Origin: Crocinitomix sp044361315
GTDB lineage: Bacteria > Bacteroidota > Bacteroidia > Flavobacteriales_D > Crocinitomicaceae
Direction: 5' to 3'
Length of the DNA stretch: 64,000 bases
Assembly (NCBI GenBank): GCA_044361315.1
Contig: JBIKJA010000005.1
Span: forward strand, 62,001 to 126,000
Shown here piece by piece: positions 52,858 to 60,492 of the stretch. Below the pieces are notes generated by a model, which had not been told where the DNA came from, ran no database searches, and worked only from the letters and a program-made list of their open reading frames with translations. A program made the translations under genes and the position numbers. Numbering within the stretch: the first letter of the stretch is position 1; each line of letters begins with the position of its first letter.

Positions 52858-52891
52858 TTTGTCACAAAACCATCCGTAATGCATTATGTAT
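52858..52891 (+). promoter_or_regulatory. accessory-block promoter motif of the 156-residue secreted gene
   Basis: TTTGTCACAAAA, itself almost palindromic (TTTTGTCACAAAA), then TTATGTAT 18 bases after GTCAC; ATG 37 bases later. Confidence 0.5.
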
Positions 52892-52927
52892 GTAAAACCG
52901 ATTATTTAATCTCTAAAATCAAAAATC

Positions 52928-53398
52928 ATGAAAAGTCTAATTTTATCTATGGCATTGTTTATTGGATTACAAGCGCCAATCTTTGCTCAAAAAGCTAATC
53001 CATTCAATGTAGAAAAATTTGAAAAGGCATTAATTGAACAAATGGAAATCACGTTCCCTGAAATGACATTAGATACAACCCTACGATTTGCAACTAGAGC
53101 TACAAGTCAAGCAGAAGCTGGTTATCCAGAATGCTATGCTACTAAAAAAGGTGGGATGGTAAATACTGCAAATGATGAAACTGAAGAGGCCGTTAGATTA
53201 GTAGCGGCTTATAAAAAACACTTGGAAGATGTTCTCCATTTTGACAAGGCAGCCTTAAAAAGATGCAGATTTACAGAGTTTTGTGCTTCTGCTACAGAGC
53301 AATATGGTGGTTTGGTTCGATATGGAATCGTAATCGACAATAACATTACTAGAGAATCTCTTATTATTTCAAGCGATGATTTAATGAATGGAGAATAA
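52928..53398 (+). CDS. small secreted protein, hypothetical
   Basis: A 156-residue exported protein with a cleavable signal (SLILSMALFIGLQAPIFAQ). The mature part has three Cys residues (YPECYAT, KRCRFTEFCAS) that could form disulfides, and a conserved-looking QYGGLVRYGIVIDN strand. No family recognised. It is transcribed divergently from the AAA+ operon, with back-to-back promoter-like motifs between them, and is followed by another secreted gene with the same motif. Confidence 0.7.
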   Translation: MKSLILSMALFIGLQAPIFAQKANPFNVEKFEKALIEQMEITFPEMTLDTTLRFATRATSQAEAGYPECYATKKGGMVNTANDETEEAVRLVAAYKKHLEDVLHFDKAALKRCRFTEFCASATEQYGGLVRYGIVIDNNITRESLIISSDDLMNGE

Positions 53399-53402
53399 AT
53401 AG

Positions 53403-53436
53403 TTTGTCACGAAACAAGAATAAATGGATTAATAAT
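53403..53436 (+). promoter_or_regulatory. accessory-block promoter motif of the 160-residue secreted gene
   Basis: GTTTGTCACGAAAC then TTAATAAT 18 bases after GTCAC; ATG about 22 bases later. Weakest of the five in the second box. Confidence 0.4.
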
Positions 53437-53458
53437 AAACAAATTAAAACTAGAAATT

Positions 53459-53941
53459 ATGAAAAAGTTAGCAGCAGTAATCGTTTGTGTTTTGTTCAAT
53501 GGTTTTATCGCTATTTCACAAAAAAATGAATGGAGAGATAAACCTGAAATTCAAGTGTTTTTATTAAAAATAGATTCTGTTTTAGAGGTAAAGTTTGGTC
53601 ATCCTATGGTTCCTTTTGATGCATTTGAAGCGGGCGCTTTGAATTATGTGAAAAATGAAGCGGGTCTTCCTGGAGGAACAGATGAGTACATTTACAATGA
53701 GGCCTATGCTCACTTTTGTGCATTTTTACCAATCCCCTTTAATGAAATACCTCAAAGTTTCTTTTTGGAAGATGCGGCAGAAACACATCCAGAATTTAAA
53801 TCTTTTATGGAACAATTAAATCCGGACAAATATTGGGTGAGTTATTATGAGATTGAAGGGAAATATTATTATGTGTTATGTTTAGGTGTAGATCGGGAGA
53901 AAACGTATCGACAAATGGGTTTTGGGAGTAATACCAATTAA
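53459..53941 (+). CDS. small secreted protein, hypothetical
   Basis: A 160-residue exported protein with signal peptide LAAVIVCVLFNGFIAISQ. The mature protein is acidic and aromatic (YIYNEAYAHFCAFLPIP, YWVSYYEIEGKYYYVLCLGV), beta-rich at the end. No family recognised. It is the last gene of the accessory block before the right-hand repeat and ssrA. Confidence 0.7.
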   Translation: MKKLAAVIVCVLFNGFIAISQKNEWRDKPEIQVFLLKIDSVLEVKFGHPMVPFDAFEAGALNYVKNEAGLPGGTDEYIYNEAYAHFCAFLPIPFNEIPQSFFLEDAAETHPEFKSFMEQLNPDKYWVSYYEIEGKYYYVLCLGVDREKTYRQMGFGSNTN

Positions 53942-54054
53942 CAAGAACGTTGTCATATACAAAAAGATGTTTGGTATAATACCGACAACGATTTAGCAAA
54001 ATAAAATTGAATTTCATACATGACATTTTTAGCGTTCGTCGGTATAATCCGAAG

Positions 54055-54076
54055 TGAGGAAATCGATATTTCCTCA
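54055..54076. repeat. perfect inverted repeat next to the right repeat copy
   Basis: Arms TGAGGAAAT / ATTTCCTCA around CGAT. It lies 7 bases before the right ssrA-flanking repeat and has no counterpart at the left copy. Could be a protein-binding site at the element end or a chance palindrome. Confidence 0.5.
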
Positions 54077-54083
54077 GAAGATG

Positions 54084-54217
54084 GTATATGAGAAAAATTC
54101 AGTTCGAACCCTCGAAATGAATCGGGTGGTTTCTCTGATATTCAACGCTGACAAGACTTCTGGAGGAAAAAAAAAGAAAAGCACACCGATTTTGGCGTGC
54201 TTTTCTTTGGAGTGGAG
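54084..54217. repeat. right copy of the ssrA-flanking repeat
   Basis: Direct repeat of 41973-42107 (first 57 bases identical, about 90% overall). It contains the ssrA terminator and its last five bases overlap the 3' end of the tmRNA gene. If the accessory block is an integrated element, this is the candidate for one attachment-site copy. Confidence 0.85.
54167..54207 (-). terminator. ssrA terminator
   Basis: On the minus strand, stem GAAAAGCACGCC / GGTGTGCTTTTC with loop AAAATC and then nine T residues, directly behind the tmRNA 3' end. Confidence 0.8.
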
Positions 54218-54615
54218 CCGGAGGGGATCGAACCCTCGTCCTAACAATGAGTCTATCTATTTTCTACATGTTTATTTTGTGATTGTATTTCGGTAGGATT
54301 CCGGACACAAACAGCCTAATCCCTACCTACTCCGTTTTATTTTCGTAAAGACCTCACGGTGTGGCCTAAACTAGATCAAAATTATGATGTCCATGATCCA
54401 AATCTCTCTGATCAGAAGACCTGGTGAACAGCTTGTCCGCCCTACTATACTTCAGACAGATAAAGTGTAACTAAACTTAGTTTAGATTACGCAGCAAGCG
54501 CATAAGAATTATTGTTGTCAATTATTCTTTGTACAAATACTTTTAACGAGGTACATTGCATTTCTCGACATGCTTGTAGATCTACCGCAGTTGCAGTCAA
54601 ATCCAAGTCGGCCCC
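54213..54615 (-). ncRNA. ssrA: transfer-messenger RNA
   Basis: About 403 bases. The 5' end GGGGCCGACTTGGATTTGAC pairs with 3' CGGCTCC (one G-U) as acceptor stem, followed by discriminator A; CCA is not encoded. The T arm is GAGGG-TTCGATC-CCCTC. The tag frame, 54490-54519, encodes DNNNSYALAA followed by TAA, a standard Bacteroidota-like degradation tag if resumption is at GAC. tmRNA rescues stalled ribosomes with SmpB and marks the products for proteolysis. A TACCTTTG element lies just upstream. The gene's 3' flank is duplicated at 42 kb, and ssrA genes are well-known integration sites for mobile islands. Confidence 0.95.
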
Positions 54616-54628
54616 AAAGAACGAGCTA

Positions 54629-54636
54629 CAAAGGTA
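54629..54636 (-). promoter_or_regulatory. ssrA -7 promoter element
   Basis: TACCTTTG on the minus strand, 13 bases before the tmRNA 5' end, matching TAnnTTTG. I see no good -33 element. Confidence 0.55.
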
Positions 54637-54722
54637 ACATAAATTCAATGAATCCGCATTATTAGCTAGAAAGAAAAGGATTTATTCGTATTTTTACCGT
54701 TTAAAACCATAACGACAAGAAA

Positions 54723-55943
54723 ATGAGTAAAATTAAAGTCGGAATTATTCGCGAAGGTAAAGTGCCACCTGACAAACGAGTTGCCTTGACCCCACATCAA
54801 TGTGCCGAAGTAATGGAAAAATTTTCATCTGTTGAAATTGTCGTTCAACCGAGCAATGTTCGTGCGTTTAAAGATGAAGAATACCTTAATTTAGGCGTAA
54901 AAATGGCAGAGGATCTTTCGGATTGTGATATTTTAATTGGCATCAAAGAAGTCAATAAACCCGATTTAATTCCTTCAAAAAAATACCTTTTCTTTTCGCA
55001 TACATTTAAAAAACAATTACATAACCGAGAATTGTTAAAGAAAATTCTCGAATTAAAGATTCAATTAATTGATTACGAAGTGTTAAAAGACACCGAAGGT
55101 GCTCGAATTATTGGTTTTGGAAGATACGCAGGAATCGTTGGGACATACAGTGGATTTTTAGCTTACGGAAAAAAACATGGGCTCTATGAATTAACACCTG
55201 CACACCAATGTGACGATCGTAAAATGTTGGAAAATGAACTCAAAAAGGTCGTTTTACCAGCAACTACAAAAATAGTATTAACTGGATTTGGTAGAGTTGG
55301 ACACGGAGCGCGTGAAATTTTAGCGAATTTAGGTTTGAAAGAGGTCGAGCCAGCAGCATTTTTAACGGAAACGTTTAACGAACCAGTTTTCACGCAATTA
55401 GAGGTTGAGGAGTATTATGCGAAAGAAGATGGAACCACGTTCGATAAATCCGCTTTTTTTAACAGTGGAAAAGGTCATATTTCGACGTTTAGTCGCTATT
55501 TAAACGTGGCGGATCTTTATATCGCATGTCATTATTGGAATGCAACTTCGCCGGTTATTATTTCGCAAGCAGATTTAGTTTCTCCGAACCGCAAAACGAC
55601 CGTAATTTCAGATATTTCATGCGATGTGGATGGTCCAATTGCATCGACAATTCGTTCGTCAACCATTGCAAATCCTTTGTATGGATATGATCCAATCAAC
55701 AATTGCGAAATAGATTTTATGGATCCAAAAGCCATTGGCATTCAAGCGGTAGATAATTTGCCGTGTGAATTACCGAAAGATGCTTCAGAAGATTTTGGAA
55801 ACGAATTAATTGACAAGGTTTTTCCATCGCTATTTGAAGATGATAAAGACCACATTATTGAACGTGCTAGTCAAACGAATTTAAGGGGCGAATTAAACCC
55901 AGCTTTTGCTTATTTGCAAGATTTTGTGGATGGTAGGGACTAA
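54723..55943 (+). CDS. alanine dehydrogenase / saccharopine dehydrogenase (LYS1)-like oxidoreductase
   Basis: A 406-residue enzyme of the alanine dehydrogenase/pyridine nucleotide transhydrogenase superfamily. The N-terminal domain begins IKVGIIREGKVPPDKRVALT, with the substrate-binding REGK...R-V-A-L-T pattern, and the NAD domain shows IVLTGFGRVGHGAREIL. Further blocks, GARIIGFGRYAGIVGTYSG and ISDISCDVDGPIAST, fit the saccharopine dehydrogenase (lysine-forming) branch better than classic Ald. Reaction could be reductive deamination of an amino acid with NAD+. No lysine genes are adjacent, so substrate is not assigned. Cytoplasmic, monocistronic. Confidence 0.85.
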   Translation: MSKIKVGIIREGKVPPDKRVALTPHQCAEVMEKFSSVEIVVQPSNVRAFKDEEYLNLGVKMAEDLSDCDILIGIKEVNKPDLIPSKKYLFFSHTFKKQLHNRELLKKILELKIQLIDYEVLKDTEGARIIGFGRYAGIVGTYSGFLAYGKKHGLYELTPAHQCDDRKMLENELKKVVLPATTKIVLTGFGRVGHGAREILANLGLKEVEPAAFLTETFNEPVFTQLEVEEYYAKEDGTTFDKSAFFNSGKGHISTFSRYLNVADLYIACHYWNATSPVIISQADLVSPNRKTTVISDISCDVDGPIASTIRSSTIANPLYGYDPINNCEIDFMDPKAIGIQAVDNLPCELPKDASEDFGNELIDKVFPSLFEDDKDHIIERASQTNLRGELNPAFAYLQDFVDGRD

Positions 55944-56307
55944 AAATGTGATTAGATCGATTAAGAATCAAATCTAAAACATCATCAACAATGCATTTTT
56001 AACGATAAGCTTAGTTCGATTAGTGGTCATTTTTATTAACGGAGTAAGAAATTCCCACTTAAAACCATTTAGGAAAGAATTATTTTTTAGCATTTATTAA
56101 CAAACGCCAAGAAATTAATTAACAAATCATTCGTTTAACTTACAGCTAGATACCGCTAAATTGTGGAAATGAATGTAACCTTTTCATTAAAATTGTGGTT
56201 ATAGTATTAAAATAATTTAAAGTATTGTGCATTTAGCTATTGACAAGCGTCATTAAATAGCCTAACTTTGCGGATTACTTACGTATAAAATAAACAAAAG
56301 AAAAAGG
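55944..56307. other. gene-free stretch upstream of rpoD
   Basis: AT-rich sequence with no supported frame. Its right end holds the rpoD promoter (56240-56270). Nothing else definite is seen. Confidence 0.6.
56240..56270 (+). promoter_or_regulatory. rpoD promoter, Bacteroidota type
   Basis: TTG of a TTGAC at 56240-56244 and TAACTTTG at 56263-56270, 20 bases apart from the TTG. Matches the -33/-7 pattern; the ATG follows 37 bases later. Confidence 0.65.
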
Positions 56308-57174
56308 ATGAGGCAGTTAAAAATTACAAAATCCATTACCAATCGTGAAAGTCAATCTTTAGACAAATACTTACAAGACATTGGAAAAGAAGAACTTATC
56401 ACTGCTGAAACCGAAGTTGAATTAGCTAAACGAATCAAACAAGGAGACCAAGCGGCACTTGAAAAACTAACAAAAGCTAACTTACGATTTGTGGTTTCAG
56501 TAGCAAAACAGTATCAAAACCAAGGCTTAACTTTGCCCGATTTGATTAACGAAGGTAATTTAGGATTGATAAAAGCTGCGCAAAAATTTGATGAGACGAG
56601 AGGATTTAAATTTATTTCCTACGCTGTATGGTGGATTCGTCAGTCGATTTTGCAAGCTTTGGCCGAACAAGCCAGAATTGTACGTTTACCTTTAAATCAA
56701 GTAGGTTCTCTAAATAAAATTAACAAGGCTTTCTCTAAACTTGAGCAAGAATATGAAAGACCACCTTCTGCGGAAGAATTGGCTGAAGTATTAGAAGTGC
56801 CTGAAGATAAAATTAAAGAATCAATGAAAGTGGCTGGTCGTCACGTTTCAATGGATGCTCCCCTATCCTCTTCTGAAGATGGCGGTACTTTAATGGATGT
56901 TATGGCGAATAGCGATTCACCAAAAGCAGACAAATTGTTAATGGCAGAATCTTTACAAAAAGAAATCGAACGTTCACTATCAACTTTAACAGATAAAGAA
57001 CGTGAAATTATTCGTTTATTTTTTGGAATCGGAATGAATCACGGTTTAACGCTTGAAGAAATTGGGGCGAAATTTAATTTGACACGCGAGCGTGTACGCC
57101 AAATTAAAGAAAAAGCAATTCGTCGATTACGCCACACTTCTCGAAACAAACTTTTAAAGGCCTACTTAGGTTAA
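56308..57174 (+). CDS. rpoD: primary RNA polymerase sigma factor (sigma-70 type)
   Basis: A 288-residue sigma factor of the short Bacteroidota primary type, lacking region 1.1. Region 1.2 begins DKYLQDIGKEELITAETEVE, region 2 has NLRFVVSVAKQYQNQGL and FISYAVWWIRQSILQALAEQ, region 3 follows, and region 4 contains GLTLEEIGAKFNLTRERVRQ. This factor recognises the TTTG/TAnnTTTG promoters seen in this window. It has its own promoter and a strong terminator. High confidence; it contrasts with the sigma-like domain in the accessory block. Confidence 0.96.
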   Translation: MRQLKITKSITNRESQSLDKYLQDIGKEELITAETEVELAKRIKQGDQAALEKLTKANLRFVVSVAKQYQNQGLTLPDLINEGNLGLIKAAQKFDETRGFKFISYAVWWIRQSILQALAEQARIVRLPLNQVGSLNKINKAFSKLEQEYERPPSAEELAEVLEVPEDKIKESMKVAGRHVSMDAPLSSSEDGGTLMDVMANSDSPKADKLLMAESLQKEIERSLSTLTDKEREIIRLFFGIGMNHGLTLEEIGAKFNLTRERVRQIKEKAIRRLRHTSRNKLLKAYLG

Positions 57175-57193
57175 TATTAACCGTTTAAATCAT

Positions 57194-57233
57194 AAAAAGT
57201 CCTGTTCATTCAACCGAGCAGGACTTTTTTTTT
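57194..57233 (+). terminator. intrinsic terminator of rpoD
   Basis: Stem AAAAAGTCCTG / CAGGACTTTTT with a 14-base loop and a nine-base T run, 20 bases after the stop. Confidence 0.85.
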
Positions 57234-57242
57234 GTCGAATGT

Positions 57243-57272
57243 TTTGAAATAGATTATAACCCATTAAATTTG
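57243..57272 (+). promoter_or_regulatory. gap promoter, Bacteroidota type
   Basis: TTTG at 57243-57246 and TAAATTTG at 57265-57272, 18 bases apart. The -7 box covers an in-frame TTG at 57270, which rules that codon out as the start and supports the ATG at 57315. Confidence 0.65.
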
Positions 57273-57314
57273 CACGAAATTTCTCAGGTTAAATTGAGCT
57301 ATAAACTAAAAAGT

Positions 57315-58766
57315 ATGGAAGCATCCTCAGGTTACGAACAAGAACTCCAAAACTACATCAAAAATGAAAAAGCCGCTGTAAAATTGGCAAATTTCGTTGG
57401 CGAATTATTGTACAACAAAGGCATCGAATTGGTTTTATTTCGAAATCACCTTTTAGACACAACAAATTCTGAAATCATTAATTTGCATGATTATGCAGAA
57501 AAAGTAGTTGGTAAAAAAATCTTCATTTTAACCACTTCTGCTTTGGCTGAAGAAATTTTCGGAATGAACATTACTGATGCCAAAATTGACATCGGTAAAT
57601 TGGCGTACGAGTGGATCCAAGAAGGAGCAAATTATGCAACCCGTCGTGATTTTTTGAATGAAAAATTAGGCAAATTAATGGGAGATAACGGCCCGAAAAT
57701 CGAACCTAGGGATGTTGTTTTGTATGGTTTTGGACGAATCGGTCGTTTAGCTGCCAGAGAATTAATTAAACAAGCTGGAAAAGGTCAACAATTGCGTTTG
57801 CGTGCAATTGTAACTCGAAGCGCATCGGATGCTGAAATCACAAAACGTGCAGCCTTGTTAAGAAATGATTCAGTTCACAACGATTTTAAAGGAACTGTTT
57901 CGTGTGATTACGAAAATAAAGCATTGATTGTAAACGGTCAAATCATTAAAATGATTGCTGCGTCAAATCCAGAAGACGTTGATTATACAAAATTTGGGAT
58001 TGATAAGGCCTTGGTAATTGATAATACAGGTGTTTTTGAAGATCGTGCAGCACTTTCTCGTCATTTAAAAGCAAAAGGTGTTGATAAAGTATTATTGACA
58101 GCCCCGGGAAAAGAAGTTCCAAATGTTGTTTATGGAATAAACCACACCGATTTAGATTTAGAAGGTGAAAATATTTTCTCTGCGGCCTCTTGCACCACCA
58201 ATGCCATCTGTCCAATATTAAAAGTGATTAACGATAAATTCGGCATTGACAAAGGACATATTGAAACAGTTCATGCTTATACGAACGATCAAAATTTATT
58301 GGACAATTTCCATAAAAAACCTCGCCGAGGTAGATCTGCGGCAATTAACATGGTAATTACGTCAACTGGTGCTGGTAGTGCCGTGACAAAAGTAATTCCT
58401 GAATTAAAAGATAAGTTGACAGCGAATGCTGTTCGTGTGCCAACGCCAAATGGTTCATTAGCGATTTTAAATTTATCGATTTCACGCGAAACGACGATTG
58501 AAGAAGTGAATAGCGTGGTCAAAGATGCGGCCTTGAACGGTGATCTGGTCAACCAAATTTATTATTCGATGGACGAAGAATTAGTTTCAACCGATATCAT
58601 TGGAAATACGTGTTGCTCTGTATACGATTCACCAGCAACTATCTTATCTCCAGATAAAAAGAATATTGTACTTTATGCTTGGTATGATAATGAGTTTGGT
58701 TATACAAAACAAGTTATTCGTTTAGCGAAATATATTGCGAAAGTGAGAAGATTGATTTATTACTAA
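57315..58766 (+). CDS. gap: glyceraldehyde-3-phosphate dehydrogenase, long form
   Basis: A 483-residue GAPDH, about 150 residues longer than the usual enzyme because of an N-terminal extension (1-130) that is helical and found in some Bacteroidota GAPDHs. The NAD-binding domain has YGFGRIGRLAARELI (137-151), the catalytic Cys293 is in SAASCTTNAICP, the catalytic His in VHAYTNDQNLLD, and SLAILNL and YDNEFGYTKQV follow. It converts glyceraldehyde 3-phosphate to 1,3-bisphosphoglycerate in glycolysis and gluconeogenesis. The extension may alter cofactor preference or assembly. Own promoter and terminator. Confidence 0.93.
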   Translation: MEASSGYEQELQNYIKNEKAAVKLANFVGELLYNKGIELVLFRNHLLDTTNSEIINLHDYAEKVVGKKIFILTTSALAEEIFGMNITDAKIDIGKLAYEWIQEGANYATRRDFLNEKLGKLMGDNGPKIEPRDVVLYGFGRIGRLAARELIKQAGKGQQLRLRAIVTRSASDAEITKRAALLRNDSVHNDFKGTVSCDYENKALIVNGQIIKMIAASNPEDVDYTKFGIDKALVIDNTGVFEDRAALSRHLKAKGVDKVLLTAPGKEVPNVVYGINHTDLDLEGENIFSAASCTTNAICPILKVINDKFGIDKGHIETVHAYTNDQNLLDNFHKKPRRGRSAAINMVITSTGAGSAVTKVIPELKDKLTANAVRVPTPNGSLAILNLSISRETTIEEVNSVVKDAALNGDLVNQIYYSMDEELVSTDIIGNTCCSVYDSPATILSPDKKNIVLYAWYDNEFGYTKQVIRLAKYIAKVRRLIYY

Positions 58767-58790
58767 TCGTAATTCATTCTATTTAAGCTT

Positions 58791-58824
58791 AAAATGGTGG
58801 TTTTTTCAAAAATCACCATTTTTT
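58791..58824 (+). terminator. intrinsic terminator of gap
   Basis: Long stem AAAATGGTG-G-TTTTT / AAAAA-T-CACCATTTT with a two-base loop, running into further T residues. Confidence 0.75.
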
Positions 58825-58902
58825 GCTTTACAAGAATAATTAATATATATTTATCAATGTTTTGGTAAATTGTTTTAATTTAGTCTAAAATTAAAAATCA
58901 CT

Positions 58903-59724
58903 ATGAAAAAATTAATACTAAGTTTAAGTGCAACATTCGGGCTATTTTTAGGAGGAAATGCCCAAGTAACCACATACTCTGTGGGTGAAGTAGTTGATAA
59001 TTTTACCGTAACTGATACAGATGGTAATGAACACGATTTGTACACCATCACAGCTTCTGGGAAATATGTTTATATCGACTTTTTCTTTGATACCTGTGGT
59101 CCTTGTCAATTAGCCAGTCCACATTTTGGCGAATTTTATGACAAATATGGTTGCAACGGCGGCGAAGTTTATTGTTTAGTAGTAAACGATGGTAGCGATT
59201 CAGATGCCGAAACAATTGCGTATGAAGAAGAATTTGGCGGTCCAGGAAATCATGCCCCAGCAGTTAGTGCAGATGGCGGTGGCGGAGCGGTTGACGCTGC
59301 TTTCGGAATTGGCGCATATCCAACTTTTTGTATGATTGGTCCTGACAATAAATTAAAGTTTGCTGATATTTGGCCAGTTTCAAGTATTGCAGATTTTGAA
59401 GCAACTTTTGGTGGTGATTTCAACCCAAGTCCAATGCCTTGTTCAGCACTCGGAATTGAAGAAAATGAAGTAAGCGAATTAAACGTTTATCCAAATCCAG
59501 CAAACGAGCAAACAATAGTTACGTTTAATTCAATGATTAACGAAGAAGCTACGATTCAGATTTATTCTATTCTTGGAGAAATTGTTCAAACTTCTTTAGT
59601 AAGCGTTGTCGAAGGAAAAAACAATATTGAATTAGATTTAGCGGCATTTGCAAATGGAAATTACATTGTGCAAGTTCAATTAAGTAATGAAGTATCAACT
59701 ACTCGCTTTGAAGTAATTCATTAG
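58903..59724 (+). CDS. secreted thioredoxin-fold protein with T9SS sorting domain
   Basis: A 273-residue exported protein (signal LILSLSATFGLFLGGNAQ) with a TlpA/AhpC-TSA-like thioredoxin domain: VGEVVDNFTVTDTDGNEH and the redox motif CGPC in FFDTCGPCQLASP, then IGAYPTFCMIG with the cis-Pro. Residues about 190-273 are a T9SS type A sorting domain (LNVYPNPANEQTIV; end TTRFEVIH). A redox-active domain exported to the cell surface by the type IX system is less usual than the periplasmic TlpA. Likely acts on disulfides of surface proteins; inference only. Confidence 0.88.
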   Translation: MKKLILSLSATFGLFLGGNAQVTTYSVGEVVDNFTVTDTDGNEHDLYTITASGKYVYIDFFFDTCGPCQLASPHFGEFYDKYGCNGGEVYCLVVNDGSDSDAETIAYEEEFGGPGNHAPAVSADGGGGAVDAAFGIGAYPTFCMIGPDNKLKFADIWPVSSIADFEATFGGDFNPSPMPCSALGIEENEVSELNVYPNPANEQTIVTFNSMINEEATIQIYSILGEIVQTSLVSVVEGKNNIELDLAAFANGNYIVQVQLSNEVSTTRFEVIH

Positions 59725-59737
59725 TAGAAAAATCCTT

Positions 59738-59775
59738 AAAAAAAACGCCTTCCAGTTTGGGAGGCGTTTTTTTTT
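59738..59775. terminator. bidirectional terminator between convergent genes
   Basis: Stem AAACGCCTTCC / GGGAGGCGTTT with A and T runs on both sides serves the plus-strand thioredoxin gene and the minus-strand gene ending at 59774. Confidence 0.8.
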
Positions 59776-60328
59776 ACTTGTATTTACTCTTCCAAATTTT
59801 ACTGTCTTCCTTCATTTTTTGAATTAGGGAAGTGGAACGTGAATGAGAGTTTTCGACTTGTTCGATAATAAATTCGTTTTTCTCTTCCTTGTATTCTTTT
59901 TGAGTTTCAATTAATCCGTTGATCTCCGAAATTGTAGGATAATACATGAAAAATGAAAGCACCCTCTCATTAAAAACCTGACTATTGGCGTTAATTTCTA
60001 AAGCTAACATGATGATTTGATAATATTTTTCTTGCAAATATTCCTCATACAAGGCCATATTGTCTATTTTTTGTTCGGCTTTTAATTGTTTTAATACAAT
60101 CTGAGCGGAGCGAATATATGAAGTAGCTTCACGCACCGCTATCATTACCTCCTTTTGTGCATGTTCGTTACGCAACGAATCCGCATAAAGCATGAGTGCG
60201 TGACTGGCATCAAACGAGATTAAACTATCCCATTTATCAATATTTTCGTTATTTGAATAGGTGTTGTATTGAATAGAATTCGCATTATTACGTAGATAAT
60301 ATTCGATTGATTGTATATTACTTAACAA
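59774..60328 (-). CDS. hypothetical helical protein, start uncertain
   Basis: A frame of 184 residues that is largely helical and charged (YADSLRNEHAQKEVMIAVRE, then YIRSAQIVLKQL). No ATG is available: TTG at 60328 is the only usual start, and the frame remains open seven codons further up to a TAA, with the plausible coding TYASYNVLLS. Either TTG is used or the true N-terminus, perhaps a signal or membrane anchor, has been lost by a frameshift. Not recognised. Confidence 0.5.
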   Translation of the reverse strand: MLSNIQSIEYYLRNNANSIQYNTYSNNENIDKWDSLISFDASHALMLYADSLRNEHAQKEVMIAVREATSYIRSAQIVLKQLKAEQKIDNMALYEEYLQEKYYQIIMLALEINANSQVFNERVLSFFMYYPTISEINGLIETQKEYKEEKNEFIIEQVENSHSRSTSLIQKMKEDSKIWKSKYK

Positions 60329-60492
60329 TACATTATAACTAGCGTAAGTAGGTTATAGTTTGATGTTCGTAAAATTGCAGGTATGCGAAAATCAAGAATT
60401 AGTAACGTTTCCAAAATTAAATAAAAAAATACAATAATAATAGGGGAATTCCGTTTCTCGTTCGACACTAAAAAATAAAATCAATTTTACGG

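Noticed and set aside
42108..54083. Complete integrative and conjugative element
   Set aside because: No integrase, relaxase, or conjugation ATPase is present; only a PcfJ-like protein hints at such an origin.
54054..54296. 80-codon plus-strand frame across the right repeat and the end of ssrA
   Set aside because: It reads through a terminator hairpin and the antisense of the tmRNA T arm; the SRRGSNPRP-like stretch is the familiar artefact of reading a tRNA-like 3' end.
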